A stretch of DNA of 64,000 nucleotides from Kiloniella sp. EL199 (GCF_900313065.1 NZ_OMPU01000010.1:682001-746000), one strand, 5' to 3'. Shown: positions 1 through 9,230, counted from the stretch's first letter. Notes: generated by a model not told the origin, from the sequence alone. Numbers and translations are program-made.

Positions 1-111
1 AGTGGCTTTGAGCTTTCGGCCATAGAAAAGAAAGAAGGCAAAGGCAGTGATGGAAAACCGACTGTCTGGTTATGGGTGGTTGCTCAAAAACAAACTCTGG
101 CATTCCGTTAG
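1..111 (+). CDS. C-terminal end of an unidentified protein (5' end outside window)
   Basis: Reading frame 1 is open from the first base and stops at TAG 109-111, giving 36 residues that end in TVWLWVVAQKQTLAFR. The mixed charged and hydrophobic composition looks like a real protein C-terminus rather than random translation. It is convergent with the sensor kinase that ends at 150, which fits a gene entering from the left. The aromatic strand near the end resembles the last beta strand of some class I methyltransferases, but this is too short to claim a family. Confidence 0.45.
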   Translation, partial: SGFELSAIEKKEGKGSDGKPTVWLWVVAQKQTLAFR

Positions 112-149
112 GGGCACAGGCTACAAATCAGACGCTTGATTGGCTGTGT

Positions 150-2294
150 TTAACCTTTTGGTGATCGTCTTATCAATTGATCGGAAAGTAATTCTGCCGG
201 GTAGATTGGAATGGTGATGCGAAAGGTAGCGCCTTTGTCTTGGTTGCTTATAACGTGAATTTTCCCGCCCTGATGTTCTATTAAGTCTTTGCAAAGGTGA
301 AGGCCAAGTCCGGTTCCGATTTCGCCATCTGTGCCCGTGGTTGTTATATTTTCATCCAGTCTGAAAAGTCGAGATGCCTGATCAAGTGAAATACCAACAC
401 CGGTATCTGTAACTTCAAGTTCAACAAAATCATCATTGCAACGGGTCTCAACCGTAACTGATCCACCTTCGGGCGTGAACTTGATCGCATTATTCATGAG
501 GTTGCGGATAATGGTATCAATCATATTAAAATCGGCAAGAACGATGTATTCTGTTAACTTGCAATGGAGTGTTATCTTCTTTTTGTCAGCAGCCGGGGTA
601 AAAAGAATTCTGTTGATCTTGATGGCTTCATTCAAATCAACAGGACCGGGTTCGTATTTCATCCGCCCCATTTGCAACAACGACCATTCCAACAGGTTTT
701 CCAGCAGTTTGAAGACCTGTTCAGCCGACTGATGAACCAAAGTACCGTACTCTTTGGTTTTTTCTGGGGTTAATTTGTCGCTCTGATCAGAAAGCAGGCT
801 TGAAAACCCAAGTAACGAGTTAAAGGGACCTTTGAGATCATGGGCAATGATTGAGAAAAATTTGTCTTTCTGTTCATTTAATCGGGCCAACTTGTCATGC
901 GCTTCGGACAGGTTTTCTGCCAACAATACCAAGTCTGAGGCCTGTGCCTCCATACGCACTTCGTTTTCTCTGAATTCATTCACCTTCGCTTGCAGATGTT
1001 CCTGACTTATCCGCAAGGCTTCTTCGGCGGCTTTTCGTTCTGTAATTTCGGTTTGGATGTGAATATGACCGCCTCTGGACGATTTACTTATCTTGTAAGA
1101 ATAGCTCCGGCCACTGGCATGGACAGTTTCGCCTTCTGTATGCATATTTTCCCGGCGTTCTTTTAAACGCATGGCTAACCAGGTTTCTGGATCTGATTTT
1201 GCAAGGGGATGATCTATCTGTCCGGCTCGGAGGCTCCTTTGCAAAAGCTCCGTCATTGTACAGCCGATGATCTTGTCTTGTGATGGCGCGTTGGGATAGG
1301 CCTGATGATAGCGTTTGTTGGTAAAGACGACACGTTCTTCGTGATCATAGAGAATGACGCTGTCGGTAAAGTTTTCCAGAGCCTCTTGTAACACTGTGGC
1401 TTCGCGTTCTCGATTGTGTATTTCCGTGATATCTGTGAAGGTCACTGTACGGCCAAGGTCGCTATTCTGACATTCCATTACTTCCAGAACGCGTCCGCTG
1501 TTTGTAATGCGTATTTTTTTTACCTCTTCACGCTCGATCAGAACTTCCTGATACCTTTTCTCAGCCAACCTGTTCGGGTCTCCATCGCCATAAAAACCGT
1601 TTTGAGCGAGATGAAGAAGAAGATCAAACAGGGATATTCCAGGCTTAAAGGTTCCTTCGGGAATATCAAACAGTGTATGAAATTTATTGTTACAGATAAG
1701 CATCCGGTCATCAGGATCCCACACGACAAATCCGTGGTTTAATGAGTTCAGGGACCGTTCCAGCAGATGAGATTTTGCTTTTAATTCCTGGGTACGTTTT
1801 TGTACGCGCTGCTCAAGTTCTTTCTTTGATTTTTGTATATCCTGTTCTGCTTTTATCTGTTTTCGTTTTGTTTCTGCGCGGGCGAGAAGTTTTTTAATCA
1901 GAATTGGTGTGAATTGAAGGTAGTTTTGATCATCATCGCGTATAAGATAATCAGTTACCTCTAATGAAATTGCTTCCAGTGCGAGATGTTCCGATCCCGT
2001 TTGCGCCATAAGCAAGAGAGGACATTCTGGATGTTTTGCCAGAAGAGTTTGAGCTAGGTTAGCTCCGGATATATTGGGTAGGTGACAATCAATCAGGACG
2101 ATGTCAAAACTGAATTGGTCAACTTTATTAAGGATTTCTTTCCCGGAAGAACCAATGGTAATCTTGCAAGGGCCAAGTATCCGTTGAGCGACGTCGGAAT
2201 TTTCAAGGTAATCTTTAAAGGTATCACACTTGGTTACGCTCTCTTCAGCGTAGAGGATATTTATTACTTCCTGAACGAGTTTGTGACTTGTCAT
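150..2294 (-). CDS. REC-PAS-PAS hybrid sensor histidine kinase
   Basis: A 714-residue soluble sensor kinase with no signal peptide or membrane segment. Order: N-terminal receiver domain (about 10-130, phospho-acceptor candidate D69 in VLIDCHLP), coiled coil (about 140-180), PAS domain (about 181-290), second PAS (about 300-420), another coiled coil, HisKA with the phospho-histidine H485 in SIIAHDLKGPF, and HATPase_c with N box NLMNNAIKF, G1 DTGVGI and G2 GTGLGL. The receiver is slightly degenerate: the usual conserved lysine before the last helix is replaced in DYLIRDD. Such N-terminal REC kinases usually receive phosphate from, or are allosterically set by, another kinase, and the PAS domains would sense a cytoplasmic signal. 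No cognate regulator is adjacent, so the output is unknown. The ATG at 2294 starts the receiver fold, but its ribosome binding site is poor. Confidence 0.93.
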   Translation of the reverse strand: MTSHKLVQEVINILYAEESVTKCDTFKDYLENSDVAQRILGPCKITIGSSGKEILNKVDQFSFDIVLIDCHLPNISGANLAQTLLAKHPECPLLLMAQTGSEHLALEAISLEVTDYLIRDDDQNYLQFTPILIKKLLARAETKRKQIKAEQDIQKSKKELEQRVQKRTQELKAKSHLLERSLNSLNHGFVVWDPDDRMLICNNKFHTLFDIPEGTFKPGISLFDLLLHLAQNGFYGDGDPNRLAEKRYQEVLIEREEVKKIRITNSGRVLEVMECQNSDLGRTVTFTDITEIHNREREATVLQEALENFTDSVILYDHEERVVFTNKRYHQAYPNAPSQDKIIGCTMTELLQRSLRAGQIDHPLAKSDPETWLAMRLKERRENMHTEGETVHASGRSYSYKISKSSRGGHIHIQTEITERKAAEEALRISQEHLQAKVNEFRENEVRMEAQASDLVLLAENLSEAHDKLARLNEQKDKFFSIIAHDLKGPFNSLLGFSSLLSDQSDKLTPEKTKEYGTLVHQSAEQVFKLLENLLEWSLLQMGRMKYEPGPVDLNEAIKINRILFTPAADKKKITLHCKLTEYIVLADFNMIDTIIRNLMNNAIKFTPEGGSVTVETRCNDDFVELEVTDTGVGISLDQASRLFRLDENITTTGTDGEIGTGLGLHLCKDLIEHQGGKIHVISNQDKGATFRITIPIYPAELLSDQLIRRSPKG

Positions 2295-2495
2295 GCCTTA
2301 AGTAAACACATTGGTTACTACGGTCCTTTGAAGCCCGTTTTTCCTATTATCCGGGAATAAAATTAGTACTAAGTTTCTGTTTTTTGAACGATTAGCAATA
2401 TTCGTAAATATACGCATTGCAATATTGTGCAAATTATTGCATTGTTTTGCGTAATATCAAATATCTATTTCCCTACCTGATAAGGCATAATTTTG

Positions 2496-3260
2496 ATGCT
2501 CACACTTGATTTAAATAGCCCTGACACCCGGCAAGCATTGTTACTTGAAAGGCTTGAAACCGGAAAACCCCTCGTTGCGCGCGAGATCGCTGATGCTTTG
2601 CAGGTTTCACTTGATACCATTCGCAGAGATCTTATCACGTTGGAAAAACAGGGTGCTCTCAAGCGGGTCAAAGGCGGTGCTATCCGGATTGATAAAAAGC
2701 TGTCGCCGATGGTTGAGCGTCTCAAGGAAATGCCAGACTGGCTAACCAAGGCCAAAGGTATTTTCACGGAACTTCTTGTGAATTCCCCAAGTATGTTTCT
2801 GGATGGTGGCACTGCCGTTCTTTTTTTTGCGCGTCAAATTCCAGTTGGTTACAGGGGACAGATCATGACACCGTCACCGTTGGTTGCGACAGCTTTGCTG
2901 GAAAAACAGATAGATGTTGTTTTGATAGGGGGAACATTGCGCCCTTTGGGGGGAATTGCCACAGGGGCAGAGGCTGTACGAAGCCTGTCAAAGTCATTGG
3001 CAGATGTTGCTGTGTTGGGAACCTGTGGACTAGACCCTGATTTTGGTTTGTCAGCGGATGATGTCGAGGAAGCGGCGGTTAAGCAGATCATGTCTGAGAA
3101 TGCGAACCGTGTTGTGGTTTTGGCCTCGGCAGACAAGCTCAATAGTAGATCGGCGCATCAGGTTGTTCCTTGTGATGACATTGATGTCCTGATTTCGTCG
3201 GGTTCTAAAGAGATGACATCAGTTTATAACGCTTTTGAAATAGAGGTACACAATGTCTAG
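2496..3260 (+). CDS. DeoR-family transcriptional regulator
   Basis: 254 residues. An N-terminal DeoR helix-turn-helix (about 12-60, recognition segment VSLDTIRRDLITLEKQG) is followed by the DeoR sugar-phosphate sensor domain of the ISOCOT fold, with the phosphate-loop-like FLDGGTAV and later VVLASADKLN. Family members are usually repressors released by a phosphorylated sugar or nucleoside. A TTG immediately precedes the ATG chosen here. The upstream 200 bases are strongly AT-rich, as expected for a promoter. The gene overlaps the following MFS gene by 8 bases, so the two are very likely co-transcribed and translationally coupled, and the regulator probably controls that transporter. Confidence 0.92.
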   Translation: MLTLDLNSPDTRQALLLERLETGKPLVAREIADALQVSLDTIRRDLITLEKQGALKRVKGGAIRIDKKLSPMVERLKEMPDWLTKAKGIFTELLVNSPSMFLDGGTAVLFFARQIPVGYRGQIMTPSPLVATALLEKQIDVVLIGGTLRPLGGIATGAEAVRSLSKSLADVAVLGTCGLDPDFGLSADDVEEAAVKQIMSENANRVVVLASADKLNSRSAHQVVPCDDIDVLISSGSKEMTSVYNAFEIEVHNV

Positions 3261-4560
3261 GGAAAGCGTAAAAACTGTCGGAAAACAACCTCAGGATCAA
3301 CCTCTGGGGCAGCCTCTGGAAAGCCAGTCCGAGGGGCAGTTTCAGGGATTACGATCTCCCCGGCTGGCTGTCACGGCAATGTTTATCCTCAACGGTGCGC
3401 TTTATGGTGCATGGGCGGCACGTATTCCGTCACTCCAACAGGGTTTTGACCTTTCTCCCGGTGATCTTGGGTTGTTTCTTTTGTTATTGGCAGGTGGGGC
3501 GATTGCGGCTTTTCCGCTTTCTGGTGCGTTGTCGGATCGTTTTGGTCCAGCCCGGGTGACACTGGTCTGCGCCCTGATTTACTGCCCGGCGCTGGTGATG
3601 ATCGGCTATAGCTCGAGCCTGGTGATGCTGGCACTTTCGATCTTTATCTTTGGCGCGGGGCATGGCGCCATGGACGTGGCCATGAACGGTTGGGCCGCCG
3701 AGGTGGAACGCGGGTATGGTCGTTCTATTATGTCCAGCTTCCATGCCCTGTTTTCTGTGGGCGCGGGCATTGGTGCCGGCTTTGGGGCTATCGCTGCCTG
3801 GGAAGAGATAAGCTATAGCCTGCAATTCTCTGTCTTTGCTTTGATGCTGTCCCCCTTGATCTGGTTTTCTTCTTTACCGCAAATTTTTAAATCTCAAAGG
3901 GATCAGGTGATATTACAAAAAAATAACCCGGCACAAAAGGATAAGGAAGAACAGGAACCAGAGACAAAGAAATCCAAAGGACCACGACTTGCTCTTCCAA
4001 GAGGAGCACTGTTGGTGGTTGCTTTGGTGGCTTTTTCCTGTGCTGTGGGTGAGGGCGCAATGGCGGATTGGTCCGCGGTCTTCCTCACCTCTGTAATTCT
4101 TGTCGGCGAGGGGCAGGCCGCGTTGGGCTATACAGTCTTCTCTATTACTATGGTTGCCATGCGCTTTGCCGGGGATCGTCTGATTATCCGGTTTGGCCCG
4201 GTAAATATCCTGCGGTTTTGTGGCATGGCTGCCCTGATCGGTAGTTCAATCACCGCGACATCAACCAGTTTATTTATGACCTATCTGGGGCTTGCTCTGA
4301 TGGGGATGGGCTATTCCATCGTTTTTCCTTTGGTCTTTTCCCGTGCCGCCAACAGCAAGCAACTCAGCCCCGGCGTGGCCATCGCCTCGGTCGCCACCTT
4401 CAGTTATGGTGGTTTGCTGCTTGGCCCACCCCTGATTGGCTTTATTGCCGAAATCTCTTCCCTGCGCTTTGCCTTTGGTCTTTTTGTCCTGCTTGCCCTT
4501 GTTGTCGTCATTGGATCAGTGGCCTTCAAGCAAAATGAAGAGGTTAAAGAAGCAAGTTAA
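3253..4560 (+). CDS. MFS transporter (YbjJ/fucose-permease-like)
   Basis: 435 residues with about 12 hydrophobic segments arranged 6+6 around a long charged cytoplasmic loop (about 215-245, rich in Lys, Glu and Gln). The N-terminal cytoplasmic tail (1-36) is Gln/Pro-rich with repeated Q-P-L/Q-F-type units. The loop between TM2 and TM3 carries GALSDRFGPARV, the MFS motif A equivalent. The first segment, NGALYGAWAARIPSLQ, is typical of the YbjJ-like branch (MFS_1). The substrate cannot be read from the sequence. The gene starts within the end of the DeoR gene, which suggests joint regulation. There is no clear terminator in the 100 bases after the stop. Confidence 0.88.
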   Translation: MSRESVKTVGKQPQDQPLGQPLESQSEGQFQGLRSPRLAVTAMFILNGALYGAWAARIPSLQQGFDLSPGDLGLFLLLLAGGAIAAFPLSGALSDRFGPARVTLVCALIYCPALVMIGYSSSLVMLALSIFIFGAGHGAMDVAMNGWAAEVERGYGRSIMSSFHALFSVGAGIGAGFGAIAAWEEISYSLQFSVFALMLSPLIWFSSLPQIFKSQRDQVILQKNNPAQKDKEEQEPETKKSKGPRLALPRGALLVVALVAFSCAVGEGAMADWSAVFLTSVILVGEGQAALGYTVFSITMVAMRFAGDRLIIRFGPVNILRFCGMAALIGSSITATSTSLFMTYLGLALMGMGYSIVFPLVFSRAANSKQLSPGVAIASVATFSYGGLLLGPPLIGFIAEISSLRFAFGLFVLLALVVVIGSVAFKQNEEVKEAS

Positions 4561-5462
4561 ATCGCGTGGGAAATTAATATAAATATTTGATAATTAATAG
4601 AGAGTAATAAAAGGACGCTTTATTCACTTTTTATTCACAACACATCAAACGCAAACTATGGTTTACTTGTTTTCGATGGATTTGGGAGGCCATCGACTTA
4701 GCAAGAGGTATCTGAATAGAGATAGGTTTCTGACAAGAAGTGTAAAGCGTCAGTTTGTAACTTGTTTATTCTCTCTCTTTGTTTGCTATTCCGTAGTTGG
4801 TCGTTCGGCAAAACGGTGAAGCTGTTCTTTTCCGGTTTATCTCAGGCCGGGTTTGAATAAATCACATAACCAACTATCGGGTTAGAGAAGTATCTCGCAC
4901 CTTTGATTGAATTGTGTTTTCGACAGAGTTTTCGTTTGCAGTATATTTGGCGAAGACAGGGTGCTTGAATTGCATTTCGACAAGACTTTGTAAATGAGGA
5001 TTGTGCACTCATTTCGATATCCGGTTTTATTGGTATCCGAGTATGGATATTAAAGAAAAAACAGGATGACATCAGGTTAAAGACTTGCCAGATTTGTATG
5101 AACTTAACTGACATCAAAGGCATCTCGGTAGGTATGACCCGGTGGGTAAGAGATGCGCCAGACTAGATCCAGACCAGATTTGGAATTGTATATCTGGCAG
5201 TTGAAATCTGGAGAAAATAACACACTCAGCATTCAGATTTGTACCACCCCCGATGCAGTCATCAGGAAGCCGGAACAGGACGCTTCCTAGATTATTCCAA
5301 ATATGGTGATTCCAAATAGGATGATCCAGAATTACGGTGATTCCAAACATATGGTGAACCAAAGATATGGTGATCCAGAGTTACCGAGATTGGAAGCTGC
5401 TTCGAGGTGTCGTTGATTTCAGGTCCTCCTTTTTAAATTGAAGAATTTGGAAGGAGTTTACA
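4561..5462 (+). other. 902-base gene-free stretch upstream of the metalloprotease
   Basis: No open frame here has protein-like composition or a ribosome binding site. The first half is AT-rich. The second half (about 5150-5400) is filled with variants of ATCCAGA and ATTCCAAA, culminating in the degenerate tandem repeat at 5294-5388. The last 60 bases hold the ribosome binding site of the next gene. It is most likely a long regulatory or decayed region. Confidence 0.6.
5294..5388 (+). repeat. Degenerate tandem repeat, six units of 15-17 bases
   Basis: Six consecutive units start at 5294, 5309, 5324, 5340, 5357 and 5373. Units 1, 2 and 4 begin ATTCCAAA, units 3 and 6 begin ATCCAGA, and unit 5 begins AACCAAAG. 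Most end in GGTG. The array stops 74 bases before the metalloprotease start codon, so it lies in its presumed leader or promoter. Isolated copies of ATCCAGA also occur at about 5165-5210. Confidence 0.75.
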
Positions 5463-7940
5463 ATGACTGTAAAAACAAAAGAGAGTTCCAATAAAACAAA
5501 AACTTCTGGAAAGTCGAAACTGGACACAGACGATTTTACCGATGAAGTAGTTCTTATTCAGGACGAGGAACATCCTGATTATCTGCCCGGTATCTATAGT
5601 GATCCCGCTGATTTCCCGGCCGATTTTACCGAAGGAGATTTCACCGAAGGAGATTTTGATGATCTCGAAGCCTTTGATGATGAGGGTGATGATGGGGATC
5701 TGGATGCTTTCACCCCTGTGCCGGGTGGTCCTATCCCGGGCGTTCCCGGAATTCCGGGCATTCCAGGTCGAATACCGGGACGCATTCCGGGTCGGATCCC
5801 TGGCCGTATTCCGGGACCAAGTATCCCCCTTAATTTCTGTTCGGCTTTGAGTGGCACCTATAGCTATTCAACCCCGTTCAGGCCTATTCCCCGCCCGTTC
5901 CCGATACCGCGTCGTCCCTTGCCGCTACCAACGCCTTCGGTACCGGCACGGCCCGCACGCCCGGTAGGCCCTTTTATTCCGCTGTCTCTGATCAGCATCA
6001 AGGTGCGCGTGGATGTGGATCGTTTCTTTCCACAGAATCGCATTTCTATTGAGGTCAATCGGCGGTTCCCTTTCTCAAGGGCACATGCCATTGCAGAGGT
6101 CACATCAGACCGCTGTCTGGGGTGGAACCGCCGCCGGGTCGAGGCAAACATCACCTATCGTGATGGTCTCAACAGCTTGATCCCGGGAAACAGGGTGATT
6201 TTTGAAGCATCCAGAGGTCGCGGGTTTAGCTATGGGTCTTACAAGTTAACGCTGATTGGACCCGGCAGAACGCGTCGTGTCTATCGCCTCAACTTTGAAA
6301 GTCAGCATTTTGACGATGTGGAATTCGAGGTTGATCGTGTATCCAATGCGAATGCGCCAACAACCACCTATGACATTGGGTCCCACCCCAACCGTCCGGC
6401 GAACCTGCCTGCGGAAAATATCTCGATGGATACGGTCTATCGCCGTGCGGGCTTTGATGTTTCCATGTCGCCGAACAGATCGGTGATCCCCACAAGCAGG
6501 GCCGGGACCAATGGTACGTGGAGTGATGCAGAAATGCACAATGCCATGGTGACCTATTGGTCGCGCTTTGGAAATCGGCCAAGCTGGGCCATGTGGGTGC
6601 TTTTTGCCCGGCGACATGATCGCGGGCGCGGCCTTGGGGGTATCATGTTTGATGATATCGGACCAAACCACCGACAGGGCACGGCGATCTTCACCGACAG
6701 CTTTATTCAGGATGTTCCGGCGGGTGACCCCAATCCGGCAGCATGGCGTCGGCGCATGGTTTTCTGGACAGCGATCCATGAAATGGGTCATGCCTTTAAC
6801 CTGGCACATTCTTGGCAGAAATCGCTTAGTTACAATGGCGGCGACCCGTGGATACCACTGACCAACAATAACGAAGCCCGTACCTTTATGAGCTACCCTT
6901 TCCGGGTGTCTGGTGGTGAAAGTGCTTTCTTCTCTAACTTCCGTTTCCGTTTTATGGATGAAGAGCTGGTGTATATGCGCCATGCCCCCCGCCGTTTTGT
7001 GCAGATGGGTAATGAAGACTGGTTCTCTAACCATAATCTGGAACAGGACAGCAGCCTGCAGAGCGGTAACTTTGATCTGGAAATCAGGCCGAACAAGTCT
7101 GACAACAGCTATCAGTTCCTTGAACCTGTATCCCTTGAACTCAAGCTCAAGAATGTATCGGATCAGGCTGTAGAGATCGAAGAGGACTTGTTGGAAGACG
7201 GGCGTCACATTACGCTCTTTGTTCAACGCAGTGAAGGGAAAACCCGCAAGTGGCGGTCACTTTCCACCCATTGCCATCATGAGCACACGACCGACCTGAA
7301 ACCGGGACAGGCCATTTACGGATCGCACATGGTGAGTGCATCGACCGATGGCTGGACCATTGATGAACCCGGCTTCTATAACATTCAGGCCGTGATTGAT
7401 GTGAATGATGAAATCATCAGTTCCAACGTGCTTCGGGTTTATGTGAACCCGCCATCCTCTGCGGAAGAAAGCAAACTGGCACCGGATTACTTCACGGAAG
7501 ATGTTGCCCGGACCATTTCCTTCGCGGGTGCGCCGTCACTGGATGGTGCCAATGATGTGCTGCGCGATGTTGCGGCCCGTTGTGCGAAGAACCCTGCGGC
7601 CCGTCACGCCAATCTGGCCCTGAGCGCCCCGATGCTTCGGGACTTTAAGGTCTTGAGCGGTACCGACGACAAGGCAGAGCTGGAAATCAAGTCCATCAAC
7701 GCCAAAATCGATCAGGGCGCAAAGGCACAAACCGCTGCCTTGATTGATGACCCCGATAGCGCCGCAGATACCCTGGGCCATATCCGCTATTTCGGTATGC
7801 TGAACCAACTTGCCACCGCACTGGAAGACAAGGGCGATGACAAAGGCGCGATCAACGTCCTGAAATCAGCCGTCAGCACCATGAAAAAACGTCAGGTTCT
7901 CGACAGCGTGATCAAAGAAACCGAAAAGAAACTAAAATAG
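5463..7940 (+). CDS. Metzincin-type zinc metalloprotease with Pro/Gly-rich linker
   Basis: 825 residues. The acidic N-terminus (1-85) includes a doubled DFTEGDF. A Pro/Gly-rich tract follows (86-118, four consecutive RIPG units at 103-118), then a Pro/Arg-rich stretch to about 170 and a beta-rich part to about 290. The catalytic part has the zinc motif HEMGHAFNLAH at 439-449 and a Met-turn-like TFMSYP with M476, the two hallmarks of metzincin peptidases. The usual Gly of HExxHxxGxxH is Asn446 here. A beta-sandwich-like region (about 545-670) and a helical C-terminus follow. No signal peptide or lipobox is visible, so export, if any, would be by a non-Sec route. AAGGAG just before the ATG supports the start. 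It is monocistronic, with a terminator at 8017-8058. Substrate unknown. Confidence 0.8.
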   Translation: MTVKTKESSNKTKTSGKSKLDTDDFTDEVVLIQDEEHPDYLPGIYSDPADFPADFTEGDFTEGDFDDLEAFDDEGDDGDLDAFTPVPGGPIPGVPGIPGIPGRIPGRIPGRIPGRIPGPSIPLNFCSALSGTYSYSTPFRPIPRPFPIPRRPLPLPTPSVPARPARPVGPFIPLSLISIKVRVDVDRFFPQNRISIEVNRRFPFSRAHAIAEVTSDRCLGWNRRRVEANITYRDGLNSLIPGNRVIFEASRGRGFSYGSYKLTLIGPGRTRRVYRLNFESQHFDDVEFEVDRVSNANAPTTTYDIGSHPNRPANLPAENISMDTVYRRAGFDVSMSPNRSVIPTSRAGTNGTWSDAEMHNAMVTYWSRFGNRPSWAMWVLFARRHDRGRGLGGIMFDDIGPNHRQGTAIFTDSFIQDVPAGDPNPAAWRRRMVFWTAIHEMGHAFNLAHSWQKSLSYNGGDPWIPLTNNNEARTFMSYPFRVSGGESAFFSNFRFRFMDEELVYMRHAPRRFVQMGNEDWFSNHNLEQDSSLQSGNFDLEIRPNKSDNSYQFLEPVSLELKLKNVSDQAVEIEEDLLEDGRHITLFVQRSEGKTRKWRSLSTHCHHEHTTDLKPGQAIYGSHMVSASTDGWTIDEPGFYNIQAVIDVNDEIISSNVLRVYVNPPSSAEESKLAPDYFTEDVARTISFAGAPSLDGANDVLRDVAARCAKNPAARHANLALSAPMLRDFKVLSGTDDKAELEIKSINAKIDQGAKAQTAALIDDPDSAADTLGHIRYFGMLNQLATALEDKGDDKGAINVLKSAVSTMKKRQVLDSVIKETEKKLK

Positions 7941-7988
7941 GTCCTATTAGGACTGTTTTACTGGAACTGTTTTATAACGGTTTAGGGA

Positions 7989-8005
7989 ACCCGGTTTGAT
8001 CGGGT
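7989..8005 (+). other. Small hairpin after the metalloprotease gene
   Basis: ACCCG (7989-7993) and CGGGT (8001-8005) form a perfect 5-bp stem with a 7-base loop. There is no T tract, so it is not a terminator by itself. It precedes the stronger structure at 8017-8058. Confidence 0.4.
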
Positions 8006-8016
8006 GTATATAAAAG

Positions 8017-8058
8017 AGGCCTTGTTTATCTCGTACAGAGAATGACAGGGCCTTTTTT
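8017..8058 (+). terminator. Rho-independent terminator of the metalloprotease gene
   Basis: AGGCCTTGT (8017-8025) pairs with ACAGGGCCT (8045-8053) with one G-U wobble. The loop contains a minor inner stem (TCTC/GAGA), and six T residues follow from 8053. It lies about 75 bases after the stop codon. Confidence 0.8.
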
Positions 8059-8067
8059 CTGTGGGGA

Positions 8068-8535
8068 TTATTTCGACAAGCTGTTTGGGGCATAGCCGAA
8101 GTTCAAATGACGAAAAGAATTGAAACTAAAGCACCATTTTTGTTCAGCATTCACGGCATAGAGACACAGAGGGATTTGCATGAAATCCCAGAGAACAGAA
8201 GGAAATAAAGAGATATCCAATCGGTAATCGTATTCTAAAATATGATCCCCAGCGATGAATACAGAACCTTTTAGATCATTTTCTGTGATCATCCGCGTCG
8301 TAAATTCATGACTTTCTTCTGGCTTATATGGAATTTGAACAAGGCAATGTGATGAGTTTGGCACCTTTTCCCAATCTATACACTCTACTTTCCAGGGAAA
8401 ATCTTTGTAAATGAACGTTTCGTCATCAATGGCAGAGGGATTTTTAACAACCTCAATTTCACCTGATTTGAGATACTCTTCATACTTTTTGTGTAGCTCT
8501 TGTTCTTGGTGCTCCCTTTGAAAGGTCATTGTCAT
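8068..8535 (-). CDS. Hypothetical protein, paralogue of the gene at 8561-9016
   Basis: About 155 residues, acidic, with no signal peptide or membrane segment. It is clearly homologous to the protein encoded just upstream: both end with the shared block PSVLWDFM-IPLCLYAV-A--KWCF followed by FRHLNFGY. They also share the layout charged helix, SGEIEV/SGAIEV, KFP/DFP, VPNS and YR/KxEES. The frame is open further upstream into the preceding gene, but an ATG at 8535 (or 8529, with AGAAG before it) gives a protein aligned to its paralogue. The spacing of 25 bases indicates one transcript. I do not recognise the family. Tandem paralogues of small acidic proteins are common among immunity proteins, but nothing here proves that role. 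Confidence 0.7.
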   Translation of the reverse strand: MTMTFQREHQEQELHKKYEEYLKSGEIEVVKNPSAIDDETFIYKDFPWKVECIDWEKVPNSSHCLVQIPYKPEESHEFTTRMITENDLKGSVFIAGDHILEYDYRLDISLFPSVLWDFMQIPLCLYAVNAEQKWCFSFNSFRHLNFGYAPNSLSK

Positions 8536-8560
8536 CTTCTGTGAAGCAATTGGTTGTGGC

Positions 8561-9016
8561 TTATTTATCTGGCACGTAACCAAAGTTAAGGTGGCGAAAC
8601 ATATTGTAGGTAAAACACCATTTTTTATCAGCACTCACAGCATAGAGACAAAGTGGTATCGGCATGAAATCCCAAAGGACAGATGGTAGCAGTGAAATAT
8701 CCATCCGATAGTCATTCTGCATTAAAAGATCACCATAAAGTACAACAGGTCCGGACAGGTTATATTTTTGGATCATCTGTTCTGTAAATTTGCGACTTTC
8801 TTCCGATCTGTAATCTATTTGTACCTGATAATATTCTGAATTAGGAACGGCCTGCCAGTGGATGAATGGACCCTTTTTAGGGAATTTTTTAAAAATGAAA
8901 TTGTACTCATCAATAGGGTCATTGTTATCTTCGATAACTTCAATAGCGCCCGAGCGGATATAACTTTCTAAGGTTTTCTGAAGCTCTTTGTCTTCTGCAA
9001 CAGGTTGATCAGACAT
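8561..9016 (-). CDS. Hypothetical protein, first of a tandem paralogous pair
   Basis: 151 residues starting MSDQPVAEDKEL, with AAGG upstream of the ATG. It is cytoplasmic in character. The C-terminal half is the most conserved part relative to the downstream copy (8068-8535); about three quarters of the last 45 residues match by eye. Base composition is AT-rich, like the restriction-modification genes that begin about 215 bases away on the opposite strand, so both pairs may have arrived together. Function unknown. Confidence 0.72.
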   Translation of the reverse strand: MSDQPVAEDKELQKTLESYIRSGAIEVIEDNNDPIDEYNFIFKKFPKKGPFIHWQAVPNSEYYQVQIDYRSEESRKFTEQMIQKYNLSGPVVLYGDLLMQNDYRMDISLLPSVLWDFMPIPLCLYAVSADKKWCFTYNMFRHLNFGYVPDK

Positions 9017-9230
9017 ATTAAATAACCTTGGTCTTCGTTTTTTGGGATAACGATATGCTGAACAGGTTTTTCAGCAAACATTGTTTGTATAAGCTATATC
9101 TATCAGGATAATAATACTAATATTTATGTGTAGTAATTCTTCGACAAGAGTACTTTACACAGGCTATAAGAATCATATGGGGAAATGTTGAAGCTTTTGT
9201 TCTCTAACAATTGTATTGGATTATAGTTTA

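Noticed and set aside
4842-5362. Two minus-strand frames of 93 and 82 codons
   Set aside because: They lack ribosome binding sites, and the second simply translates the degenerate tandem repeat into a His/Trp/Asn-rich string.
6246-7226. 326-codon antisense frame inside the metalloprotease gene
   Set aside because: The sense strand has recognisable catalytic motifs and normal codon use; the antisense product is Arg/His/Pro-rich with no family features.
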